Of a stretch of DNA of 64,000 nt, positions 7,015 through 15,652 are shown one piece after another. Position 1 is the first letter of the stretch; the number at the start of each line of letters is the position of its first letter. The notes under the pieces were generated by a model. The model searched no databases. It was given only the letters and a program-made list of their open reading frames with translations, and had not been told where the DNA came from. Made by a program: the position numbers and the translations under genes. Source of the stretch: Candidatus Eisenbergiella merdigallinarum (GTDB lineage Bacteria; Bacillota; Clostridia; Lachnospirales; Lachnospiraceae); NCBI GenBank assembly GCA_019119355.1, contig DWXE01000001.1, positions 1-64,000 on the forward strand, given 5' to 3'.

Positions 7015-9438
7015 ATGAAGGACAAAAAACTCTACATGATCGGAAACGCGCATCTGGACCCGGTATGGCTGTGGAACTGGCAGGAGGGCTTTCAGGAGGC
7101 GAAGGCGACCTTCCGTTCCGCTCTGGACCGGATGAAGGAGGATGAGGATTTCGTCTTCTCCTGCAGCAGCGCAGCATTTTATCAGTGGATCGAGAAAAAT
7201 AACCCGGCCATGTTCGAAGAGATCCGGCAGCGGGTCGAAGAGGGCAGATGGGAAATCGTGGGCGGCTGGTGGGTGCAGCCGGACTGCAACATCCCTTCCG
7301 GGGAATCGTTCGTGCGCCAGGGGCTCTACGGGCAGCGGTATTTCCTGGAAAAATTCGGGAAGACGGCGGTGACGGGCTATAACGTGGACAGCTTCGGACA
7401 CAACGGCAGCCTGCCTCAGATTCTGAAAAAGAGCGGCATGGACAACTACATTTTCATGCGCCCCATGCCCAATGAGAAAGGGCTGCCGGGACGGATTTTC
7501 CGCTGGAAGTCCATGGACGGAAGCGAAGTGATGACCTATCGGATCCCCTACGAATACTGCACCTGGGGGAAGGATCTGGAAAAATATACGGACCGCTTAA
7601 AATGCGAGCTGGAGGACGGGGAGGACGCGCTGATGATGTTCTACGGCGTGGGCAACCACGGCGGCGGCCCCACGAAGGAAAATATCAAAAGCATCCACGA
7701 GCTCAACGCCAGAGAGGATATGCCCGTGATGGAAATGGAAACCACCACCCATTTCTTCGAGGAGATCCGCAAAAACGGCAGGGAGTATCCGGAGTTCACC
7801 GGGGACCTGCAGCACCACGCCAGCGGCTGCTACAGCGTCACCTCCCGGGTGAAGCGGGAAAACCGCCGGGCCGAGGACAAGCTCATCGAGGCCGAGGGAT
7901 GGAGCGCGGTTTCCAAAGCGGTGGAGGGACAGCCCTATCCGGACGATTTTAAGAAGGCATGGGAAGGCGTTTTGTTCAACCAGTTCCACGATATCCTGGC
8001 GGGCACCAGCATTCCGTCCGCCTATGACGACGCCTCCTGGCTGTACGGCCAGGCCATGGCCGTGGGCCAGGAGAACTTGAACTACGCCATCCAGGCTATC
8101 TCCTGGGACGTGGACATCGAAGAGGATGTGACCATGCGCCCCATCGTGGTGTTCAACTCCCACGCCTGGGAAGGAAAGATGGTCATCGATCTGGAGATCC
8201 GGGGTTTGAGCAACGACGACTTTAAGCTCACGGACAGCCAGGGCAACGTCATCCCCGCCCAGAGGATCCAGTCCGAAGCCACGGTGAACGGCCAGTCCAG
8301 GCTTTTGTTCGTGGCGAACCTGCCCGCCATGGGTTACGAGCTGTTTCGGCTGTACTTAAATGTAGAGGACGCGCCGAACTTCCCGAAGGTGAAGGTTACG
8401 GATTCCACCCTGGAGAACGGCCGTTTCGCCCTGAAGTTTTCCCAGCGCACCGGCTACATGGAAAGCCTTTACGACAAGAAGGCGGATCTGGAAGTGCTGC
8501 GCCGGGAGGGCGGCCGCCTTACGGTGATCGAGGACAAATACGACACCTGGGCCCACAACATTTACAAATTCGACCGGCAGCTGGGCGATATGAAGGCGAT
8601 TTACCGCAAAGTGGTGGAGGAAGGCCCCGTGCGCTCCACGCTGCGGGTGAAATATCAGTACAACAGCTCCTTCGTGATCCAGGATTTCAGGCTCTATCAC
8701 GAACTGGATTACGTGGAAGTGAAGGTGTTCGTGGACTGGAGGGAACACGGCACGCAGCTGAAGATCAAGTATCCGGTGAACCTGAACTTCCGCAGGCCCA
8801 CCTACGAGATCCCCTACGGCTACATCGAAAAGAGCGCCAACGGGGAGGAGGAGCCCGGCCAGTCCTGGTTCGATTTCACGGGCGAACACTTCAAAAAGCC
8901 CGTGATGTACGGTCTGGCTATCGCCAACGACGCCAAATACAGCTATAATATGGATGTGGACGAGATGAATCTGACGGTGCTCAAAAACTCCGTCTTCGCC
9001 CACCACGATCCCAAAGTGCTGGAAGAAGGGATGGAATATCGGTACGTGGACGACGGGATTCAGGAGTTCACCTATGCGCTGATCCCCCACGAAGGGTCCT
9101 GGAAGGATGCGAACGTGGTGGAGCGCGCCAGGGAGATCAACGTCCGTCCGCAGACCGTGATCGAAACCTTCCACAAAGGGAAGCTTCCCGGGCGCATGTC
9201 CTTTTTGTCCCTGGACTGCGACCACGCGGTGATTTCCGCCGTGAAGGAGAGCGAGGAAGGCGACGGCGTCATCGTCCGCGCTTACGAGACGAAAAAGCAG
9301 GCGGGCAAGGCCGTGCTGAAAGCCGGCTTCCTGGATCGGGAAGCATCGCTTTCCTTTGCGCCCTGCGAGATCAAAACCGTGAAAATCCCCTATGACCGCA
9401 GCCTCCCGGTGACGGAAGTGAACATGCTGGAGCTGTAG
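7015..9438 (+). CDS. GH38 alpha-mannosidase (MngB-like size)
   Basis: The protein has 807 residues and no signal peptide, so it is probably cytosolic. Zinc ligands are in GNAHLDPVWLWNW (His13, Asp15). The nucleophile is Asp125 in YNVDSFGHNG, and the mannosidase motif NQFHDILAGTSI is at about 322-333. The middle and C-terminal parts carry the beta-sandwich domains of the family. It hydrolyses terminal alpha-mannosides, probably from imported oligosaccharides. The length fits bacterial GH38 enzymes of the mannosylglycerate hydrolase group, but the acceptor is not predictable. It is closely related in layout to the GH38 at 46890, with identical active-site numbering. Confidence 0.9.
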   Translation: MKDKKLYMIGNAHLDPVWLWNWQEGFQEAKATFRSALDRMKEDEDFVFSCSSAAFYQWIEKNNPAMFEEIRQRVEEGRWEIVGGWWVQPDCNIPSGESFVRQGLYGQRYFLEKFGKTAVTGYNVDSFGHNGSLPQILKKSGMDNYIFMRPMPNEKGLPGRIFRWKSMDGSEVMTYRIPYEYCTWGKDLEKYTDRLKCELEDGEDALMMFYGVGNHGGGPTKENIKSIHELNAREDMPVMEMETTTHFFEEIRKNGREYPEFTGDLQHHASGCYSVTSRVKRENRRAEDKLIEAEGWSAVSKAVEGQPYPDDFKKAWEGVLFNQFHDILAGTSIPSAYDDASWLYGQAMAVGQENLNYAIQAISWDVDIEEDVTMRPIVVFNSHAWEGKMVIDLEIRGLSNDDFKLTDSQGNVIPAQRIQSEATVNGQSRLLFVANLPAMGYELFRLYLNVEDAPNFPKVKVTDSTLENGRFALKFSQRTGYMESLYDKKADLEVLRREGGRLTVIEDKYDTWAHNIYKFDRQLGDMKAIYRKVVEEGPVRSTLRVKYQYNSSFVIQDFRLYHELDYVEVKVFVDWREHGTQLKIKYPVNLNFRRPTYEIPYGYIEKSANGEEEPGQSWFDFTGEHFKKPVMYGLAIANDAKYSYNMDVDEMNLTVLKNSVFAHHDPKVLEEGMEYRYVDDGIQEFTYALIPHEGSWKDANVVERAREINVRPQTVIETFHKGKLPGRMSFLSLDCDHAVISAVKESEEGDGVIVRAYETKKQAGKAVLKAGFLDREASLSFAPCEIKTVKIPYDRSLPVTEVNMLEL

Positions 9439-9460
9439 GGGAGAGAAGGAGGAACGAAAC

Positions 9461-10750
9461 ATGCCCGGAACAATCGTGATTGCGGACGACGTGACAGGAG
9501 CCAACGACATCGGCGTCATGTATGCCAAAGCGGGTCTGGACGCCTATGTTTACAGCTTTGAGGAGGGGAAAATCCCCTCCTGTCCTCCCTGCGACGTTCT
9601 GGTGATGGATACGGATTCCAGGTTCGACACTTATGAAAGGGCTTATCAGAAGGTTTTTTCGGCTCTGAAAGCGCTTCCCGCAGAAGGGGTGCAGCAGTAT
9701 ATCGATAAGCAGTGCTCCGTGTTCCGGGGGAACATCGGGGCGGAGTTCGACGCCATGCTGGACGCCCTTTCTGAAGAGTTTGCCCCGGTGGTGCTGGGAT
9801 TTCCGGACAACGGCAGGACGACGCTGCACAGCGTCCATTACGTGTACGGGACGAAGCTGGAGGATTCCCAGTTCCGCCGCGATCCGGTTCATCCCATGAC
9901 GAAGTCCGATCTGGTGGAAATCCTGCAGGCGCAGACGAAGCGGAAGGTGGGCGCCATCTGGTATGAGGTCTATGACCGGGGGGAAGAAGCACTTCGCCGG
10001 GCTCTGGAAGAGGCGAAGAAGGACTTCTCATACGTGATCATGGACGTTCGGGACAACCGGGATCTGGAGCTTTTGGCCCGCGTCCTGAAAGACCAGCGCG
10101 TCCTGTGCGGCAGCTCCGCCCTTTCCGCCCCGCTGGCCCGGCTGGAAGCGGCGCAGAAGGGGAAGGAAAAACCGGCGAAACAGGAAACGGTGCAGGATAA
10201 GGTGTTCTGCATGGCCGGGAGCCTGACCCCCCAGACCATCGGACAGACCGCTTACATGAAGGAAAAAGGCTATCCGGTCTTCACTCTGGACACCCGCAGG
10301 ATTTTCGACGAAGGCCAGAGGAGGGCGGAAGCGGACAGGCTGTACGAAGCGGTGGCCTGCGCGTATGAGAGCGGGGACTTCGCCATGATCCATTCCATGA
10401 ATGCCCCGGGGGAAGTGGAGGAAACCAAGCGGATCGCCGCCTCTTTAGGGATCGACAACACGGAGGTATCCTCCCTGGTTTCTTCGGTCCTGTCGGAAAT
10501 CTCGGAGAGGGTCATCCGGCGGTTTTCCATTCGGCGGATCATCGTCTGCGGCGGGGACACTTCGGCTTCCCTGTGCGCCCGGCTGGGCGTCACCGGCATG
10601 AAAGTGCTGGAGGAGATCGAGGCCGGGCTTCCCGCCTGCGAGAGCGTCAAAGAGCCCCATTACCGCATGGTGCTCAAATCCGGAAGCTTCGGCAGCCCGG
10701 AATTTGTGGAGAAGGCCTGGCACACCCTTCTTCTGGAAAACAGAACGTAA
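9461..10750 (+). CDS. Four-carbon acid sugar kinase family protein (DUF1537, OtnK/DtnK-like)
   Basis: The 429-residue protein begins with IVIADDVTGANDIGVMYAKA, the hallmark substrate-domain opening of the four-carbon acid sugar kinases. It also has FCMAGSLTPQTIGQ in the middle and the C-terminal ATP-binding IVCGGDTSASLC. Characterised members phosphorylate D-threonate, D-erythronate or 3-oxo-tetronates, usually next to a class II aldolase/decarboxylase or PdxA2. Here both an FBP-type and a FucA-type class II aldolase are in the same operon, but no matching dehydrogenase is seen. A sugar acid released from the glycan is a plausible substrate; this is inference. Confidence 0.85.
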   Translation: MPGTIVIADDVTGANDIGVMYAKAGLDAYVYSFEEGKIPSCPPCDVLVMDTDSRFDTYERAYQKVFSALKALPAEGVQQYIDKQCSVFRGNIGAEFDAMLDALSEEFAPVVLGFPDNGRTTLHSVHYVYGTKLEDSQFRRDPVHPMTKSDLVEILQAQTKRKVGAIWYEVYDRGEEALRRALEEAKKDFSYVIMDVRDNRDLELLARVLKDQRVLCGSSALSAPLARLEAAQKGKEKPAKQETVQDKVFCMAGSLTPQTIGQTAYMKEKGYPVFTLDTRRIFDEGQRRAEADRLYEAVACAYESGDFAMIHSMNAPGEVEETKRIAASLGIDNTEVSSLVSSVLSEISERVIRRFSIRRIIVCGGDTSASLCARLGVTGMKVLEEIEAGLPACESVKEPHYRMVLKSGSFGSPEFVEKAWHTLLLENRT

Positions 10751-10761
10751 AGGAGACTGAC

Positions 10762-11400
10762 ATGTCGCAAGCGATGCAACTGGAACGACTTTTACAACGA
10801 TATCCCGCGCTGGACGCCTGCCGGGAAGAAATCCAAAAGGCGTATGAAATTCTGAAGGAAACCTACGAAAGGAAAGGGATGCTTCTGGTGTGCGGAAACG
10901 GCGGCAGCGGCGCGGACAGCGAGCACATCGTGGGCGAGCTGATGAAGGAATTCGCCATAAAGCGTCCTCTGCCGGAGGAGATGAAACAAAAGCTCAGGGA
11001 GGTTTCGCCGGAATACGGGGAGCTGCTGGGCAGGCATCTTCAGGGGAGCCTCCCGGCAATTCCGCTGACGGGGAACATCGCCCTTTCCACGGCATTCGCC
11101 AACGATGCGGTGCCGGAGCTGGTTTTCGCCCAGCAGGTGTACGGATACGGGGACGAAAACAGCGCCCTTTTGGGAATCAGCACGTCCGGCAACTCCAAAA
11201 ACGTGATTTACGCCATCGAAACCGCCAGGGCGAAGGGGATGGCTGTCATCGGCCTCACCGGGGAAGGCGGCGGAAAGATGAAGGAGCTGTGCGACGTGTG
11301 CATCTGCGTGCCGGCCGCATCCACGCCGGACATTCAGGAACTGCATCTGCCGGTTTATCACGCGCTGTGCAGGATGATTGAGGAGGCGTTTTTCGGATGA
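10762..11400 (+). CDS. SIS-domain phosphosugar isomerase (GmhA-like)
   Basis: The product is 212 residues, starting at the ATG ten bases after AAAGGAG. The SIS fold is evident from LLVCGNGGSGADSEHIVGEL and ALLGISTSGNSKNV, both diagnostic of the sedoheptulose-7-phosphate isomerase (GmhA) group. The C-terminus TPDIQELHLPVYHALC also fits. It overlaps the ROK kinase gene by ATGA. A GmhA-type isomerase in a glycan-degrading operon is unusual, because GmhA normally serves heptose synthesis. It may interconvert an aldose and ketose phosphate in this pathway. Confidence 0.8.
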   Translation: MSQAMQLERLLQRYPALDACREEIQKAYEILKETYERKGMLLVCGNGGSGADSEHIVGELMKEFAIKRPLPEEMKQKLREVSPEYGELLGRHLQGSLPAIPLTGNIALSTAFANDAVPELVFAQQVYGYGDENSALLGISTSGNSKNVIYAIETARAKGMAVIGLTGEGGGKMKELCDVCICVPAASTPDIQELHLPVYHALCRMIEEAFFG

Positions 11401-12377
11401 GATATCTGGCTGGAATCGACATCGGCGGGACGAAATGCGCCGTCACCGTGGGAAAGGAAACGGGGACGGGAATTGAAATTCTGTATAAGGAGAAATTCCC
11501 CACGCCGGACGCGCCGGAGGAAGCGGTGGAAAAGCTGGTGAGCGTTCTTCGGGAGATGCTCCGGGAGCATCCGGAAGTGAACCTCTCCGCCGTGGGCGTC
11601 AGCTGCGGCAGCCCCCTGGATTCGGAAAAAGGGCTGATTCTGTGCCCGCCCAACCTGCCCAACTGGGATCGCATCGACGTGGTTACCCCGTTTATGGAGG
11701 CCTTCGGCGTGCCGGCGGCGGTGCAGAACGACGCCAACGCCTGCGCCCTGGCGGAATGGCTCTGGGGCGCTGGAAAGGGCGCCAGGAACATGGTGTTTCT
11801 CACCTTCGGAACGGGGCTGGGAGCCGGGCTGATCCTGGACGGGAAGCTCTACACCGGCACCAACGACATGGCCGGGGAGGCCGGGCATGTGCGCCTGGCT
11901 GAAGACGGGCCGGAGGGTTATGGAAAGCGTGGATCCTTCGAGGGGTTCTGCAGCGGCGGCGGCATCGCCCGGGCCGCGGTTCCCAGAGTGAAGGAATGGC
12001 TGGCCGCAGGACGGACCACAGCCATTTTGGACCGGGGACAGGCTCCGGAGGAGGTGACCACCCAGGACGTGGGGCTGGCCGCCCAGAACGGGGATGAGCT
12101 GGCGCTGTCCATCCTGCGCGATACGGGGCGGATGCTGGGGCGCGGCCTGGCCATGCTGATGGACCTTTTAAATCCCCAGAGGATCGTCATCGGCAGCATT
12201 TTCCTGCGCCAGGAGGAGATCCTGCGCGGTCCCATGGAAGAAATCATTCAACGGGAGGCCCTTTCCTATACGAGAGAGGTCTGCGAAGTGGTTCCTGCCG
12301 GGCTGGGAGAACAGCTGGGCGATTACGCAGCCCTGTCCGTGGCCGGCAATCTGTTGCAGAAAGGAATGGAACGATGA
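11397..12377 (+). CDS. ROK-family sugar kinase
   Basis: The protein has 326 residues. The ATP motif AGIDIGGTKCAVTVG and the catalytic Asp112 in QNDANACALAEWLWG are clear, as are TFGTGLGAGLILDG and GEAGHVRL. The usual ROK zinc motif (CxCGxxGCxE) is replaced by EGYGKRGSFEGFCSG, which keeps only the Glu. Zinc binding in the standard way is therefore not expected. It overlaps both neighbours by four bases, so its translation is probably coupled. A glucokinase, mannokinase or N-acetylhexosamine kinase role is possible; a mannokinase would fit the surrounding mannosidases. Confidence 0.85.
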   Translation: MRYLAGIDIGGTKCAVTVGKETGTGIEILYKEKFPTPDAPEEAVEKLVSVLREMLREHPEVNLSAVGVSCGSPLDSEKGLILCPPNLPNWDRIDVVTPFMEAFGVPAAVQNDANACALAEWLWGAGKGARNMVFLTFGTGLGAGLILDGKLYTGTNDMAGEAGHVRLAEDGPEGYGKRGSFEGFCSGGGIARAAVPRVKEWLAAGRTTAILDRGQAPEEVTTQDVGLAAQNGDELALSILRDTGRMLGRGLAMLMDLLNPQRIVIGSIFLRQEEILRGPMEEIIQREALSYTREVCEVVPAGLGEQLGDYAALSVAGNLLQKGMER

Positions 12378-15300
12378 AGGTGAAAGATCCGCACTTCGTG
12401 CTGGAGAAAATTCAAAAATACATCGACGAGGACATCCGCCCTTCCCGGATCCGGGAAGCGGTGGACATCGAACCCTGGAAATATTATGAAACCGACATGG
12501 ACGACAGGATCGACGACGCCTGGAAACCGGATTACGACGACAGCGGGTGGCAGGATTTCCGCCTTTGGGATACCTGGGGCGGCTACGATAAGGTAGCGTG
12601 GTTCCGCACCCGCGTGGGGGTGCCGGAGAGCTTTCAGGGCGGTCAGGTGGCGCTGAAATTCCTGGTGGGCCCCAGGGACGGCGGGGATTCCACCGCGGAG
12701 ACGCTGCTGTATGTGGACGGCAAACCGGTGCAGGGCATCGATATCTGGCACGAGGAAGCGCTGCTGGAGCCGGAACTGTGCCAAAAGAGCGAACTTCAGA
12801 TCGCCCTGAAATCCTGGAGCGGGGTGCTGGTCCCGCCGAAGTTTCGGACCTTTAAGCTGGCGCAGCTTTTGCTCGTGGACATGGCCGTGGACAAATTCTG
12901 CTTCGTCATCGATACGGTGCGCCGCTGCGCGCTTTTGCTGGACGAGGACGATCTGCGCCGGATCCGGCTGACCCAGCTGTTAAACGAGACGTTTCGGCGG
13001 GTGGATTTTTTAAATTACAGGGAAGAATCCTATTACGCCTCCATCCGGTCGGCGCTGGAGTACGTCCAGGGACAGCTGGACGAGCTGGCGAAGGTGGAGG
13101 AGATCAAGCCGGCAGTCTACGGGGTGGGGCATTCCCACATCGACATGGCCTGGCTGTGGCGGCTGTGCGCCACCCGGGAAAAGGCTTCCCGCACCTTCTC
13201 CACGGTGCTCAATCTGATGAAGCAGTATCCGGAATACCGGTATATGCATTCCTCCCCGCAGCTGTATCAGTTCCTGAAAGAGGATTATCCGGAACTCTAC
13301 GAAGAGGTGAAGGAGCGGATCGCAGAGGGGCGCTGGGAAATCACCGGCGGCATGTGGGTGGAGCCGGATACCAACATCCCTTCCGGCGAATCCCTGGTGC
13401 GCCAGTTCGTTTATGGAAAGCGGTTCATCCGGGAGGAATTCGGGAAAGAGACGTATCTGGTGTGGCTGCCGGACGTGTTCGGCTATTCCGCGGCCTTCCC
13501 CCAGATTATGAAAAAGTGCGGCATGAAGTATTTTATGACCACGAAGATCTCCTGGAATCAGTACAACCATTTCCCTTACGATACGTTTTTGTGGAAGGGG
13601 ATCGACGGCTCCGAAATCTTCACCCACTTCATCACGACCCCGGAGGACGGTTCCTGGTTTTATACCTACAACGGGCACATGGATCCCGAAGAGGTGACGG
13701 GCGTCTGGAAAAATTACAAGGATAAGGACAAAAACCACGAGCTGCTCATCGCCTTCGGCTGGGGCGACGGCGGCGGGGGCCCCACCCGGGAGATGCTGGA
13801 ACAGAGCCGGGTGATGAAAAATATCCCCGGCATCCCGAAGGTGGAGATCACCTCGGCGGAAGGGTATTTCGAAAAGATTTACGAACATACGGACCATGAA
13901 AAGCTGGGAAAATGGGACGGGGAGCTGTATTTCGAACTCCACCGCGGCACCTACACCTCCCAGGCGGCCAACAAGCGCTACAACAGGAAGACGGAAATCC
14001 TTCTGCACGACATCGAGGCCATGTCCGTGCTGGCGGGGCTTTCCACGGGTTACGCGTGGCCGAAGAAGGAGCTGGATGAAATCTGGGAGCGGGTGCTGTT
14101 AAACCAGTTCCACGATATTCTGCCCGGGTCTTCCATCCGGCAGGTGTATGAGGACACCGCGAAGGACTACGAAGCCATCGCCCAAAAGGGCGGCGGGCTG
14201 CTGGATGCGGCCGTTTCGGTCCTCCGGAGGACGGTGGAGGTGAAGGACGATTCCGCAATCCTCTACAACATGACCGGCTATCGGCGCTCGGACTACGTGC
14301 GCATCCCTTACGGGGAGAGGATCCATAAGGACACCGTGCTTTTGGGAGAAGAGGGGCCGCTGGCCGTTTCGCCCGGAGCGGACGGGCTCTACGTCCATGT
14401 GGACGGGATCCCGGCCTACGGATACAAAACCCTGAAAATCGGCGGGGCGGACGAGGCTGTGACCGCTCAGGGAGAGGCCATGCGCGCGACGCAGGACGGC
14501 GTCGAAACCCCGTATTACCGGATGACCTTCAACGGAAACGGGGAGATCGAAAGCCTGTATGACCGGGAAAACCGCAGGCAGATCGACTGCGGCAGGCCCA
14601 TGAACGTTTTCGCCGCTTTCGAGGACAAGCCCCAGCGCTTCGACGCCTGGGATGTGGACGTGTACTATAAGGAAAAACCCTACGCGCCCTTCGCGTTAAA
14701 GAGCAGGGAAGTGATCCGGGAAGGGCAGAGGCTCATCGTCCGCCAGACCTGGAGCTTCAACCGTTCCTCGCTCAGCCAGGATATGATCCTCTACGAAAGG
14801 AGCCGCAGGATCGATTTCGAAACTACGGTGGACTGGAAGGAAGAGCAGGTATTCTTAAAAGCCTGCTTCCCGGTGGACATACACGCCGTGGAAGCCACAT
14901 ATGAAATCCAGTTCGGCAACATCAAACGGCCCACCCATACCAATACGGAATGGGATTTCGCCCGGTTCGAGGTATCCGGACACCGGTGGGCGGACCTGTC
15001 CGAAGGGGATTACGGCGTGGCGATTTTAAACGACTGCAAATACGGCTACGACATCCACGAAAACGTGCTGGGGCTGTCTTTGATCAAATCCGCCGTGCGG
15101 CCGGATGAGACGGCGGACCGGAAGGTGCACCACTTTACCTATTCCCTCTACCCTCACGCGGGGGACGTGGAGCATTCGGATGTGCAGCAGGAGGCCGTGA
15201 ACTTAAATCAGCCCGTTCTCGTCGATGTGGCTGAGGGCGCAGGGCAGGGCGCAGCCTTTTTGCAGGACGGCCTGGTGCGCACGGACTGCGGCCATATCCT

Positions 15301-15529
15301 CATCGATACGGTGAAGCGGGCGGAGGACGGAGACGGCATCGTGGTCCGGCTGTACGAGTTCCGCAACCGCAAAGGGCGCGCGAACCTGACCTTCGGCCGT
15401 CCGGTGAAAAAAGTGACGGAGACGAATCTGTGCGAAGAGGGAGGAGAGGAAGTTTCGGTGAAAGACGGCGGAATTTCCTTCGACATCGGCTGTTATGAAA
15501 TCAAAACGTTTCGCGTGTGGTTTTCGTAA
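12374..15529 (+). CDS. Large GH38 alpha-mannosidase with N-terminal domain
   Basis: The protein has 1051 residues with an N-terminal beta-sandwich extension of about 245 residues before the catalytic domain, as in the cytosolic Man2C1/Ams1 type. The zinc motif is VGHSHIDMAWLWRL (His255, Asp257), the nucleophile is Asp367 in WLPDVFGYSAAFP, and NQFHDILPGSSI follows later. No signal peptide is present. It overlaps the ROK kinase gene by ATGA. Members of this group trim free oligomannosides in the cytosol, which agrees with the import model for this operon. Linkage preference is not readable. Confidence 0.93.
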   Translation: MKVKDPHFVLEKIQKYIDEDIRPSRIREAVDIEPWKYYETDMDDRIDDAWKPDYDDSGWQDFRLWDTWGGYDKVAWFRTRVGVPESFQGGQVALKFLVGPRDGGDSTAETLLYVDGKPVQGIDIWHEEALLEPELCQKSELQIALKSWSGVLVPPKFRTFKLAQLLLVDMAVDKFCFVIDTVRRCALLLDEDDLRRIRLTQLLNETFRRVDFLNYREESYYASIRSALEYVQGQLDELAKVEEIKPAVYGVGHSHIDMAWLWRLCATREKASRTFSTVLNLMKQYPEYRYMHSSPQLYQFLKEDYPELYEEVKERIAEGRWEITGGMWVEPDTNIPSGESLVRQFVYGKRFIREEFGKETYLVWLPDVFGYSAAFPQIMKKCGMKYFMTTKISWNQYNHFPYDTFLWKGIDGSEIFTHFITTPEDGSWFYTYNGHMDPEEVTGVWKNYKDKDKNHELLIAFGWGDGGGGPTREMLEQSRVMKNIPGIPKVEITSAEGYFEKIYEHTDHEKLGKWDGELYFELHRGTYTSQAANKRYNRKTEILLHDIEAMSVLAGLSTGYAWPKKELDEIWERVLLNQFHDILPGSSIRQVYEDTAKDYEAIAQKGGGLLDAAVSVLRRTVEVKDDSAILYNMTGYRRSDYVRIPYGERIHKDTVLLGEEGPLAVSPGADGLYVHVDGIPAYGYKTLKIGGADEAVTAQGEAMRATQDGVETPYYRMTFNGNGEIESLYDRENRRQIDCGRPMNVFAAFEDKPQRFDAWDVDVYYKEKPYAPFALKSREVIREGQRLIVRQTWSFNRSSLSQDMILYERSRRIDFETTVDWKEEQVFLKACFPVDIHAVEATYEIQFGNIKRPTHTNTEWDFARFEVSGHRWADLSEGDYGVAILNDCKYGYDIHENVLGLSLIKSAVRPDETADRKVHHFTYSLYPHAGDVEHSDVQQEAVNLNQPVLVDVAEGAGQGAAFLQDGLVRTDCGHILIDTVKRAEDGDGIVVRLYEFRNRKGRANLTFGRPVKKVTETNLCEEGGEEVSVKDGGISFDIGCYEIKTFRVWFS

Positions 15530-15557
15530 AATCGATCAGTGACCGCGGGCCGGGGAT

Positions 15558-15582
15558 CCGGGACAGGGGTTGTCCTGTCCGG
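15558..15582 (+). promoter_or_regulatory. Intergenic hairpin between GH38 and GH2 genes
   Basis: CCGGGACAGG (15558-15567) pairs with CCTGTCCGG (15574-15582) with one bulged base and a 6-base loop. No U-tract follows, so it is more likely an mRNA-processing or stability element than a full terminator. Confidence 0.35.
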
Positions 15583-15652
15583 CTTTCCGGCCTGTTTCCG
15601 GTTTGCGGCGATAGAGAGCGGCATGATCAAAAAAAACGGGGAGAAAAAAATT

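Noticed and set aside
15539-15652. Upstream in-frame extension of the GH2 gene from 15539
   Set aside because: The added residues are not family-like, and the stretch contains the intergenic hairpin. The start at 15653 has a ribosome binding site and family-like N-terminus.
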